NCBI GenBank assembly: GCA_033398695.1
Contig: CM065802.1
Location: 143,702,096 to 143,766,095, forward strand
Source of the DNA: Orobanche coerulescens
Lineage: Eukaryota > Streptophyta > Magnoliopsida > Lamiales > Orobanchaceae
Length of the DNA stretch: 64,000 bases
Reading direction: 5' to 3'
Shown piece after piece: positions 55,025-64,000 of this stretch. The number at the start of each line of letters is the position of its first letter. Positions within the stretch are counted from its first letter, which is position 1. A program made the translations under genes and the position numbers. The notes beneath the pieces are model-generated. The model saw only the letters and a program-made list of their open reading frames with translations, did no database searches and was not told the origin of the DNA.

Positions 55025-57759
55025 TTAACGTGCACCAATTACAATATCACAAGTTCCAAAATATATATCAGAAATCTCGGGTATTACATCATTCCTCCCT
55101 AAAAAGAAGTTTCGTCCCGAAACTTGAGATGAAAAAAACTCTGGATATCTAGCCTTCATACTGTCCTCTGTTTCCCAAGTGGCCTCTTCGACTCCGTGTC
55201 GTGACCATTGTACTTTAACCAAGTGTATTGGTTTATTCCTCAATTGTTTGATCCGACTCTCAAGTATCTTGATTGGTCTCTCTTCGAAGGTGCCATCATT
55301 AGCTATCTCGATCTCATCGAAATCATCGATGTGACTGGGGTCCGGTACATACTTCCGCAATTGGGATACGTGAAACACATTGTGAACGTGACTCAGCGAT
55401 GGCGGTAAGGCCAACCTATATGCTAAATCTCCAACCCTCTCGAGGATCTCGAATGGTCCGATATATCTTGGACTAAGCTTGCCTCTCCTCCCAAAACGGA
55501 AAATCCCTCGTGTAGGAGACACCTTCAATAGTACATGGTCCCCAGCGTCGAACTATAGAGGGCGACGACGTACGTCTGCATAAGACTTCTGTCGACTCTG
55601 GGCAGTCAACAGTCTTTCTCGAATCAAAGTTATCTTCTCTTGAGTCTGAATTCTCAATTCCGGTTCCGTCCTGATCAAATCCGAAGAATCATCCCAACAC
55701 AGGGGTGATCGGCATCTTCTCCCGTACAAATATTCAAATGGTGCCATCTTAATATAAGCATGCCAACTATTATTGTAGGTGAATTCAATCAATGGCAAAT
55801 GAACTTCCCAATCAGTTGACCAATCAAAAGCACAGGCTCTAAGCATGTCTTCTACTGTTTGTATAGTCCTTTCGGACTGACCGTCCGTTTGGGGATGATA
55901 AGCCGTGCTAAAGTTGAGCTCAGTCCCCAAAGCCCTGTGAACTGCTTTCCAGAAGTGCGACACGAAGCGACCATCTCGATCCGAAATAATGGTCTTCGGC
56001 GTCCCATGCAATCTGACTATCTCCGCAATAAATACTCGCGCCAATCTCTCGGGTCCCCATGTATCTTTATTTCCTAGGAAATGAGCCGACTTGGTTAGTC
56101 GATCAACTATAACCCAAATCATGTTCATTCCCGTTCTAGTCCTTGGCATACTGGTGATGAAATCCATCGAGATGTCCTCCCACTTCCATTCAGGGATCGA
56201 AAGCGGCTTTAACATTCCGGCAGGTTGCTGATGTTCAATCTTAACTTGCTGACAAGTCAAGCACCTCAAAACGTACCCTGCTACGTCCTTCTTCATATTC
56301 CCCCACCAGAAGTTTTGTTTTAAATCCTTATACATCTTACTGTTGCCCGGGTGAATAGAATAGGGCGCGCTGTGAGCTTCCTTCAGAATAGTCCGTCTCA
56401 AATCATCATCATCGGGAACGCAAAGTCGACTCTGAAATCTCAGAACTCCATCGTATTGTATCACGAATCCTGGGGATTTTCCCTTCTTTACTTTATCACA
56501 TAATCGAAGGGTCAGAGAATCGTCCAACTGCTTAGATTTGATCTCCTCGACAAGTGATGAAGTCAGTTCCATCACATATAGTTGCCCTTGGATTCCAGGT
56601 ACCCATACTTCAATCCCTTCGCGGATCAGTTCCCGTTGAATGCTGGTTTGGGATGTAAGTGCTTCCAACACTCGAAGAGAAACAGGTTTACGGCTCAAAG
56701 CATCGGCTACTATGTTTGCTTTCCCCGGATGATAGAGAATCTCCAAGTCGTAATCCTTGATCAATTCCAGCCACCTTCTCTGCCTCATGTTTAATTCTTT
56801 CTGACTGAAAATGTACTTGAGGATCTTATGATCGGTAAAGATCTGACAATGAGTGCCGTACAAATAATGTCTCCAAATTTTCAATGCAAAGACTACAGCT
56901 GCTAGCTCCAGATTATGAGTCGGGTAATTAACCTCGTATGGTTTTAACTGCCGAGAAGCATAGGCAATCACCTTATCTCTTTGCATCAACACACATCCCA
57001 GACCCTGATTTGAAGCGTCGCTGTACACCATGAATCCACCAGTTCCATCTGGTAATGCTAATATAGGTGCTGTCGCCAGTCTCTTCTTAAGTTCATCAAA
57101 ACCAGCCGGGCATTTCTCATCCCACGTGAACTTTTGAGTTTTCTGTAACAGCTGAGTGAGCGGACGAGCAATTTTGGAAAATCCCTCTACAAAGCGGCGA
57201 TAATATCCAGTAAGTCCTAAGAAACTCCGGACTTCTTTCACGTTATTAGGAGCTTCCCATTCCAAGATTGCTTCGACTTTCTTCGGGTCCACCTGAACTC
57301 CGTCAGCTGATATCACATGCCCAAGGAAAGTTACCTCCCTGAGCCAGAACTCGCATTTTGAAAGCTTTGCATACAACTGTTCCTTCCTCAAGGTGCTCAA
57401 AACCACATGCAAATGTTCGGCATGCTCCTCTGCGTCCTTCGAATATATCAAGATGTCATCAATGAATACGACCACAAATTTATCCAAGTATTCCAAGAAT
57501 ACCCGATTCATCAATTGCATGAATACCGCAGGAGCATTGATAAGTCCAAACGGCATCACTACGAATTCATAATGCGTCTGCATCGACACAAAGCAGACTT
57601 TGGTATATCCGATTCCTTAATCCTCAACTGATGGTATCCTGATCGCAAGTCAATCTTCGAGAATACCCTTGCCCCTTGCAGTTGATCAAACAAGTCGTCG
57701 ATCCGAGGTATAGGATACTTATTCTTGATCGTCATCTTGTTGAGCTCCCTGTAATCAAT
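55025..57759 (-). pseudogene. pol: Element F pol: RT, RNase H, integrase, chromodomain
   Basis: From 57759 leftward the RT continues with IDYRELN, then a one-base deletion near 57592 shifts the frame. The main frame from 57589 carries [12 protein letters not shown], the RT catalytic FIDDILIYS, the RNase H domain ([27 protein letters not shown]) and the integrase zinc region ([27 protein letters not shown]). The integrase core has its three acidic residues in [15 protein letters not shown] and [12 protein letters not shown] at 55553..55555 replaces a Glu codon just before the GPY/F module VKVSPTRGIFRFGRRGKL. The same frame then runs through the chromodomain (LVKVQWSRHGVEEATWETED) to a stop 60 nt inside the LTR. 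Nearly complete for a Tekay-type chromovirus. Confidence 0.94.
55089..55125 (-). other. Polypurine tract and stem-loop of element F
   Basis: The minus strand has a perfect AAGTTTCGGGACGAAACTT (55107..55125) followed by CTTTTTAGGGAGGAATGA before the LTR. In F this overlaps the end of the polyprotein frame, which reads on into the LTR and stops at 55025. Confidence 0.85.
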
Positions 57760-59751
57760 TCACAGTCGGAGGGATCCGTCTTTCTTCCGGACAAAGAGGA
57801 CGGGCGCTCCCCAAGGAGAAACGCTAGGTTGAATATAGCCCTTCTGTAACAATTCCTCCAGTTGCTTCTTGAGTTCATACATCTCGGTTGGCGCCATGCG
57901 GTATGGTGCTCTGGAAATAGGAGCTGCTCCAGGCTCTAATTCGATAGTGAATTCCACTTCTCTCTGCGGAGGTAACCCAGGTAGTTCGTCAGGAAATACA
58001 TCTGAGAACTCATTCACAACTGAAATAGACGAGAGCTCTACTCCTTCCTCTTTCCTCATGGCATAACACCAAAGTCCATGACATCCTTGCTTCAGTAATT
58101 TCACGGCTTTCATTGCTTTGATCAATTTTCCCGAGCTTCCCGGTCTCCATCCTCGGAATAAGTGTTCAGATCCGTCATCAGCAATGATAGAAATGACTCT
58201 CTCTCGGTAATTCAGAATAGCTCCATAACGGTTGAGCCAATCGTCTCCGAGAATTAAATCGTCACCGTAGATGTCAACTACAATAAGATTCGATGGCCAA
58301 TCTCTCCCTCCTATAGACACTGGAAAATCTCTAGCCTCTAGGGTTCCCACAATTCTCTCTCCACTCGGCAAACCCACAACATATGGTTCACAATCAAATA
58401 AGCACGAGATTTTTAAATGATTTACACAGTTCAATGATACGAAAGAATGTGTAGCTCCGGAATCGAATAAAACACTAACTGGTTGCAAAAGGATTTGAAT
58501 CGTACCTGATGCAACAGCAGTGTTCTGATCATCAGATTTCCTCATCTCGTACAGGCGCGGAGGAACGGACCCAGCACTAGATGTCTCTCTCTTCCCAATA
58601 TTCTGCTGCTGAAATCCACTCTGTTGCGTCTGGTTCGCACTTATCTCCTTCGGAACTGGCGCTGGAGTGCGAGTACCAAAATATCTAGTAGCAACTCCAC
58701 AGAAAGCCGCACGGTACCCTTCTTGTCCACAATCGTAGCAAGTCACAGAAGATGCGGGGCAGTCACGTCGAATATGCCCTGCTCGACCATAATTGTAGCA
58801 TTTCTTTGATGCGTCCGAAACTGCTGATGTAGTCCGGAACTTCTTCCCACCTCTAGAAGGATGTGGAGGTTTCCTAGCCGAATAAAAGGAAGACTGGCCC
58901 TTGCGTCCGCTCTTGTTTTCTGAGAAGCTGCCGGTCACTTTCTGCTTCTTTGCCTCCACTGATTTCTCCACCGCCACCTCTTTCATGTCGTAGGCCAGCG
59001 CTTTGTCTTGATACTGTCGCAACGTAGTACACTCGAACCCGAACATGTACTGCTGAATCTCCGGCTTCATCCGCATATCGAAATGAAAAATCTTTTCTGC
59101 CTCCGTTCTGACCAAGTGTCGCACACAAGTCAGCTGATGATTAAAAGTTTTGATTACATCTGTCACAGATGCTTCCGAACTCTGTGGTGAGAAAAACTCT
59201 CGTATCTTTGCCTCTATAACTGGACGAGGACAATACTGTGCTTCCATCATTAGTTTGAATTCCGTCCAATCCTCATTATGATTCTCGGGTCGAATAGCTT
59301 CCCACCAATCAAAGGCCTCCCTAGTCAGAAAATACTGGGCAATGGGAACCATCCGGTCCTCGGGACAGTTAAGACCCGCGAATATCTTCTCTAACTCCTT
59401 AAGCCAGTGATCCCAAGTAAGTGCCTCAGCAGATACGTCAAATTTTGGCGGGTGCAATTTGACCACCTCACCAAGCCATCTGTCTCCCCGGTTATCCTCG
59501 TGGTGCTGCTGTCCCATCGCTGTCTGCTTGCGGTCGACTACCTGGGCGAACTGGTTTATCTGCGCCACCACCTGTTGAAGCACTCCCGGCATGTTAGGAT
59601 TTGCGTCGTCATTCGCTGATCCTTGCTGCCCTCCAGAATGGGAATCGGTTCGACTAGCTGATAATTCTGGGGTAGTTGCGGAATTCTCCTGTCTCATGTT
59701 ACCCCGTCCGCGTCCACGACCGCGTCCGCGTCCACGTCCTCCTCTCAACAT
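57760..59751 (-). pseudogene. gag: Element F gag, protease and start of RT
   Basis: The ATG at 59751..59749 was chosen because it directly precedes the Arg/Gly repeat start MLRGGRGRGRGRGRGRG. The upstream extension has no other ATG. The gag core is complete (WDHWLKELEKIFAGL, YFLTREAFDWWEAI, EFKLMMEAQYCP). The two zinc knuckles each lost a ligand: CYNYGRAGHIRRDC has Tyr for the second Cys, and CYDCGQEGYRAAFC has Tyr for His. The protease site is VLFDSGATHSFVS. RT begins with PYRMAPTEM and [17 protein letters not shown], then a TGA at 57760..57762 replaces Cys. Gag packages RNA and protease matures the polyprotein. In this lineage gag and pol normally share one frame, as here. Confidence 0.93.
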
Positions 59752-59977
59752 ACTGTAAACACAATTTCTCAATATCCAGGACAAAGTTTTCGAAATAAAG
59801 CCCGTCAATACTCACAAAATAGTAATTAAGTAAAACGGTAGTATAAGAGATTAGGAGACTTACAACCACGGTCCACATGACGACTTTTGGCTGAGCAGTG
59901 ATGTACGAACGACTCATAAATCAATAACGTGAACAGACCCAACTTAAAACCCGACTGCCAAGATATCCATAAATCTT
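59752..59977 (-). other. Leader of element F
   Basis: A short 226-nt untranslated stretch between primer site and gag start, much shorter than the copia leaders. Nothing else is recognisable in it. Confidence 0.7.
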
Positions 59978-59990
59978 AGCTCCGATACCA
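59978..59990 (-). other. Primer binding site of element F
   Basis: The minus strand reads TGGTATCGGAGCT, five bases from the 5' LTR end, the Met-tRNA type shared with D and G. Confidence 0.88.
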
Positions 59991-59995
59991 TATTC

Positions 59996-62381
59996 TGTAA
60001 CACCCCGAGATATTCGGAATAATTACAGCGCCGTAAACCCTTTAAGTAAGGATTTACAAGGCTAATTTAAAAGAAATGTAAATATAAGACATCAATACTG
60101 CGGAAATTCAAGTTTACAAAACCATTCAACTGGTTCAACGAGTAATTAATACAACCATATCGAAATGATATTAATAAGACACGCGTACTCGAGTACTGAA
60201 ATCAAACCAAGAAAACAAATCACCAACAACAAACAAACATCACTGAACCCCTTCGTCGTCACGTCGGTACTGTGGCTGTTTCCCTGCTCATCGGCTACCT
60301 GAACATCAAAACAAATATCCACCCCCGAAGGGGTTAGCAAAACGATGCTAGTACAAGTATCATTTAAACAAATCAAATATGCATCAACAATACGTAACAA
60401 GATACACCACACGGACTTCCGCTACCGGAATCCGATAATGCGAATCCACAAGATTCCATTAACACAACATGGGTATTCCAATGATCCAGCGCCCTCAGCA
60501 TAGATCCCAAGATGATCCCGTCGGACCAACAGAAGGTGGAAATAACCCGTCCAATGATCCAGCGCCCTCAGCCTAGATCCCAAGATGATCCCGTCAGACC
60601 AACACGAGGTGGACATCCGATCCAGCACCCTCAGCATAGATCGCACAACAAACACAACATAACTCATGCATACATATATGCCAAATCGCCATGTCCATCA
60701 ACATGAACATACAACACTAGATAACGAATATCATGACAATTCAACGAAATAAATCTCATGTTCAACAACACGAATAATCACACGCATGCTCAAAATACCA
60801 ATATTAACATATTATGATACTTGCCTCAAAGATGGCAAGAACGAAACACTTCAATGATCTCAACACACTCGAAGGCCGCCTCCTTCGATCAACGTAGCAA
60901 GCTCGAACCTTAACAAAAGAAATGATATACAAATCATCTCAAGTCGAACGATTGCCTAGCAATTCGGTCTACGGCCAAAAGTTCAAAATATACAATCTGC
61001 CTGAACCACTTAGCGTACGCTACGTACTCTACGTAACGTGCGCTAAGCCTGCCTATTAGCGTACGCTATCGTCTAAGCCTAGCGTACGCTAGCCATGGAC
61101 TGACAGTTCTCTCTGATCAGCCGACTAACTCGGCTGATATCATAACGTACGTTACGTACTAAACGTAGCATGCGTTAACTTATCCCCGATAGCGCACGTT
61201 AACTTACGTATGTTAGCGTGCGCTAACCCTGCATGGCACATTACTACTAGCAGAAAACTAGATCTAATGGTGACGAATCCATGAATTCTATGGTGATAAT
61301 ACATGTCATCCCCGTGCATATCATGCTCATAAGGTTTGTGAAAGTTCTATACGGATTAAACGACTACGAGATATAAGGTTACGTATAATCATCACAACAT
61401 CATGATTCATCTTTGATCTTCAAGGAATATCCTAAGTTCGATCCATTATATGTCCCAAAACGTATGATTCTTAACGTAAAACATACGAACTAGGTAATCT
61501 TCATATACTGGTCATGATCGGTTTTGAAGATGCATAAAATGCTTAGGAGTCCAAATACTAAAAAGGTTCAAAGGATTATACGAAGAATAAGTGCCGAAAC
61601 GTCAAAAGTATCCTTCTAACACGTGATGTTCGATTAAAAACGAATCTAACTGACTATATAAACATGATCAAACGTCCTTTAGAACACTACTAATATTGGT
61701 GAAGAATCACCTACCTCAAAGTAGTGAAGAACAAGGAGGAAATCGAAGCAATCCAACGTCGAAGGCTTGAACACCAATCCTCAATGATCTACAATCTTCA
61801 ACACGAGCTAGGATGCTGATATGAAGTGTTTAGGATGTAGAGAGTAATACTCTAAGTATAGGGATTCGGATGTGGGAAAAGAAAGGACTAAAAATACGAA
61901 AAGGATGCTGTCCTATTTATATGAAATGGTTATTAGCGCGCGCTAGTCCCTGCTCGTAGCGTGCGCTAACGGCTTACTGACTTCACTGTACTCAGCGCTT
62001 AGCGTGCGCTATTCTCATGTCAGTAGCGTGCGCTAAGGCGTTGACTTAGCTTTTCCCGAAAGCCGTCCAGGTTCATCTCGACACAATCCAACCAAAATCC
62101 CCGTGCATGATCTCACCTACCACACGTCTCAATCAAATTGACCACGTATAGCGTGCGCTAATGTTCCTTCGTAGCGTGCGCTATGGATTCATGTTAGCGT
62201 ACGCTACATATAGACGATAGCGTGCGCTACATACGCAGAATCCCAAACTTAAATCACATTCAATAAATCATACGCTCAACAACACCGGACTATGCGATAC
62301 GGAAAATAATACTCATATTAACGTGCAACAATTACAATATCACAAGTTCCAAAATACATATCAGAAATCTCGGGTATTACA
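59996..62381 (-). repeat. 5' LTR of element F
   Basis: Homologous to 52705..55088. Palindrome clusters are at about 61015..61235 and 61934..62232, the TATA box on the minus strand at 61913..61922 and the hairpin at 60321..60335. It is followed by the target copy CTGTC. Confidence 0.95.
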
Positions 62382-62386
62382 CTGTC

Positions 62387-63668
62387 TGAGTTTTACCGAA
62401 CTAGTTAAACCGTCGAATTTCAGGCGAGTATTTGATTATGTTTTTGTATTGTCTTGCAATTTAAAGTGTATAAATTTGTTTTTGGAATTGAATTATTTGT
62501 ATTCTGAATTTCACTATTGTTTATTGATATTTTAAAATATTTTTGGGAATATTTCCCAAACAAGTAAATGAGTTTTGAGTTTTGAAAATTATATTTATGA
62601 ATGATGTTTAAAAAGGATTTTCAAAAGGCTTTTCGAAAAGAAACTGGAAATGGTTCTTCAAATATATCAAGGGCTGATCTTCCTAAATCATATCGAGGTG
62701 ATGACATTTCATAAATATTTTGTTGAAAATAATTTGGAGATATCGCCTCTGATTGTGATCGAAAGCATAGTTGTAACGTTTGATGATTTGAAACGGGCGT
62801 CGTCAAAGTATGTGGCATCGGACTGTGATTTCTGTGAAATGTAGTAATTTTAGAAAGTGGTAATTTCAGAAAGTGTGACATGTGGTCACCGAGAGTGTGT
62901 GAGCCAAGTAAGACCAGTGAGGGTCTCCTGGGTTCCGTTAGACCAATGCTTCTACGGTTCACTTGGTTGGGCTATACAACCAGAGAGGGCCTGACAAGGA
63001 CTCTTGGGGTGTGTATCTCACGTGAGGTACAGGACCAATATAGCTCGGAGGTTGTGTTATAATGATGATATGCGTATTATTCCAGAATAATGACGTGGGT
63101 TATGCTGCCGCTGTCATGATACTGTTGAGACGTTGGTAAATGATGGTTATTCTTTTCTCTGGTATTTTTACTGTACTCGGCCCTATGTTTATTATTATTG
63201 TACGTTATACATACTCATGTATCAAATACTCATACCGGCTATTTGCTGACCCTTTCGGAGGTGGATACATTTTTGTGTATTCAGGTACAGGTCTTAATGG
63301 CGAGGCAGCACAGGGCAGACACGAGCTTGGTGGACAGCAGTGATATCATGTACCATTTTGAGTCTGTGGTCATCAGTTGTTAAGTGAAGTCGTGTTTTGT
63401 TTTGTACTCGCGCGGGTACCATCATGTCATATATATGGTATATTGTTTAGTTGTTTTGAAGATGTTGTTGTAACAGTCGTTGTTCGCCGGAACAGTGTAT
63501 CGTTTGGTGTTGTGATGCATATGGTTTAAAGTGGAGTACTGTTAATGTGTATGAATGTCTTGGTTTTAAATTGTAAAAAAACTGTGGTTTTATGTCGGTC
63601 TAAGCATGGTAGTTCTCTAAAAGAATCTATGGCGTTGTAATATCTCCGTATATCATGGGGGTGTTAGA
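62387..63668 (+). repeat. 3' LTR of element E, second part (right of F)
   Basis: Continues the alignment with 29396..30681, including the hairpin ACCCTTTCGGAGGT at 63249..63262, and ends GGGGGTGTTAGA. The E target copy GCAAC follows at 63669. Small open frames here have equally non-coding counterparts in the 5' LTR. Confidence 0.92.
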
Positions 63669-64000
63669 GCAACCACTTGGAAACTAAGGGGAGACTTATC
63701 TGATGAGATGGAAAGAGTAGGGGATAACGTTTGAACTGGGGAGGTGATAGTAAATAAGAGGAATCAAGCAGCCTGAGATAGTCCGCGCCATGCGGCCGCA
63801 CAAGTTGAGCAACCGGATGCTCGGACATAATTGATTTTTGATGAAATTCTGAATGAGACTCGACTGTAATTATGGGGGGATCACACATGTTCCTATTAGT
63901 GCCCTTAATTTCAAAGGATTTACCACAGATGACCCCACACCCATTTATTCCACTTTCTTCAAATTTGTGATACCATCAAGATGGATGGGTCATCAGATGA
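63669..64000 (+). pseudogene. gag: Element H gag, continued after E and truncated by the window end
   Basis: Following the target copy GCAAC, the frame of 28260..28339 continues with WKLRGDLSDEM but soon meets TGA, TGA and TAA stops. Near 63880 another frame gives LNFKGFTTDDPTPIY. After a shift comes LQICDTIKMDGSSD, which parallels [22 protein letters not shown] in the gag of C. This identifies H as an Athila/Tat-like element in advanced decay. The rest lies beyond the window. Confidence 0.7.

Larger units (their letters stand above)
52705..55088 (-). repeat. 3' LTR of element F
   Basis: Starts TGTAACACCCCGAGAT on the plus strand and ends GGGTATTACA. It contains two clusters of TAGCG(T/C)(G/A)CGCTA-type palindromes, a minus-strand TATA box at 54620..54629, a UUCG hairpin at 53029..53043 and a short tandem duplication around 53185..53345. 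Confidence 0.95.
52705..62381 (-). mobile_element. Element F: Ty3-gypsy chromovirus (Tekay-like), full length and nearly intact
   Basis: LTRs of about 2.38 kb (52705..55088 and 59996..62381), perfect target duplication CTGTC (52700..52704 and 62382..62386), primer site at 59978..59990 and polypurine tract beside 55088 define a complete minus-strand element in the 3' LTR of E. The polyprotein covers gag, double zinc knuckle, protease, RT, RNase H, integrase and chromodomain with only three disabling lesions found. LTRs look highly similar apart from a short divergent stretch near 52880..52990. It is the best-preserved gypsy element of the window and the most plausible type of helper for the pol-less relatives. 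Confidence 0.96.
28340..63668 (+). mobile_element. Element E: gypsy-type LTR retrotransposon, pol-less, interrupted by D, C and F
   Basis: LTRs lie at 28340..30681 and at 51652..52704 plus 62387..63668. The perfect target duplication GCAAC is at 28335..28339 and 63669..63673, inside the gag of H. The primer site is an exact initiator Met-tRNA match (30687..30699), and the polypurine tract lies at 51636..51651. After removing D, C and F the interior is about 3.5 kb and shows only a decayed double zinc knuckle at 32230..32383, the gag tail of a Tekay-like gypsy. No RT or integrase is visible, so it is a LARD-like non-autonomous derivative. Its LTRs differ clearly by eye, consistent with it being older than its three passengers. 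Confidence 0.92.
18131..64000 (+). mobile_element. Element H: Athila/Tat-like Ty3-gypsy retrotransposon, split by G and E and truncated by the window
   Basis: H starts inside the integrase of element I. Its 5' LTR (18131..19500 plus 27799..28100) is followed by a primer site matching Asp-tRNA, TGGCGCCATTGTTTGGGA, the Athila/Tat signature. A short gag start follows (28260..28339), interrupted by E. Gag resumes at 63669 and runs to the window end with many stops. The left boundary is placed at the TG at 18131 because integrase homology of I stops there. It is uncertain by some tens of bases, since the 3' LTR and second target copy are outside the window. Confidence 0.8.

Noticed and set aside
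55025..59751. Integrated pararetrovirus (caulimovirid) as the source of the RT region of F
   Set aside because: The presence of LTRs, integrase, chromodomain, tRNA primer site and target duplication identifies a Ty3-gypsy element, and no movement protein is seen.

Overview
The window is plant nuclear DNA, almost certainly a heterochromatic intergenic block of an angiosperm. Essentially every base can be assigned to LTR retrotransposons, and I see no host gene, rRNA or functional tRNA gene. The lineages (Angela/Tork-type Ty1-copia, Tekay-type Ty3-gypsy chromoviruses, Athila/Tat-type Ty3-gypsy), the initiator-Met and Asp tRNA primer sites and the 5-bp target duplications are typical of flowering plants. 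The species cannot be named from the sequence.

The layout is a nest of nine elements, called I, A, B, H, G, E, D, C and F here. Element I is an old minus-strand Tekay-like gypsy remnant (1..18130). Copia A (minus, 454..17062) sits in its LTR, and copia B (plus, 3419..12012) sits inside A's reverse transcriptase. Element H, an Athila/Tat-like gypsy (plus), starts near 18131 inside I's integrase and runs off the right edge. Element G (minus, 19501..27798), a large non-coding element, is inserted in H's 5' LTR. Element E (plus, 28340..63668) is inserted in H's gag. E in turn carries three insertions: gypsy D (plus, 32384..42001) in its gag remnant, Athila-like C (plus, 42183..49998) in its internal region, and gypsy F (minus, 52705..62381) in its 3' LTR. 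The deepest path is four layers: I, H, E, then D, C or F.

Seven elements have both ends in the window and all seven carry a 5-bp target-site duplication: B ATAGT, C GTATA, E GCAAC, F CTGTC, G GAACA, and A (ACGTA/ACATA) and D (ACCGA/ACCGG) with one change each. LTR similarity judged by eye agrees with the nesting: B and F look young, A and E look old.

No element has an intact coding region. F is closest, with a nearly complete gag-protease-RT-RNase H-integrase-chromodomain frame broken by two stops and one frameshift. B and D have all pol domains but many lesions. A has lost integrase. C keeps gag and protease only. E keeps only zinc-knuckle debris, and G and the visible part of I and H are non-coding or fragments. 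A, C, E and G would have needed proteins from relatives to move.

Beyond the nest itself, the LTRs hold recurring structure. Short CpG-rich palindromes are arrayed just upstream of the TATA box in several unrelated families. A stem-loop next to the polypurine tract and a second C-clamped hairpin in the LTR recur across the gypsy families. D has a composite LTR that embeds a fossil tract-plus-LTR junction of G-family sequence. The leader of B contains two antisense tRNA-like modules and a G-rich quadruplex-type tract.
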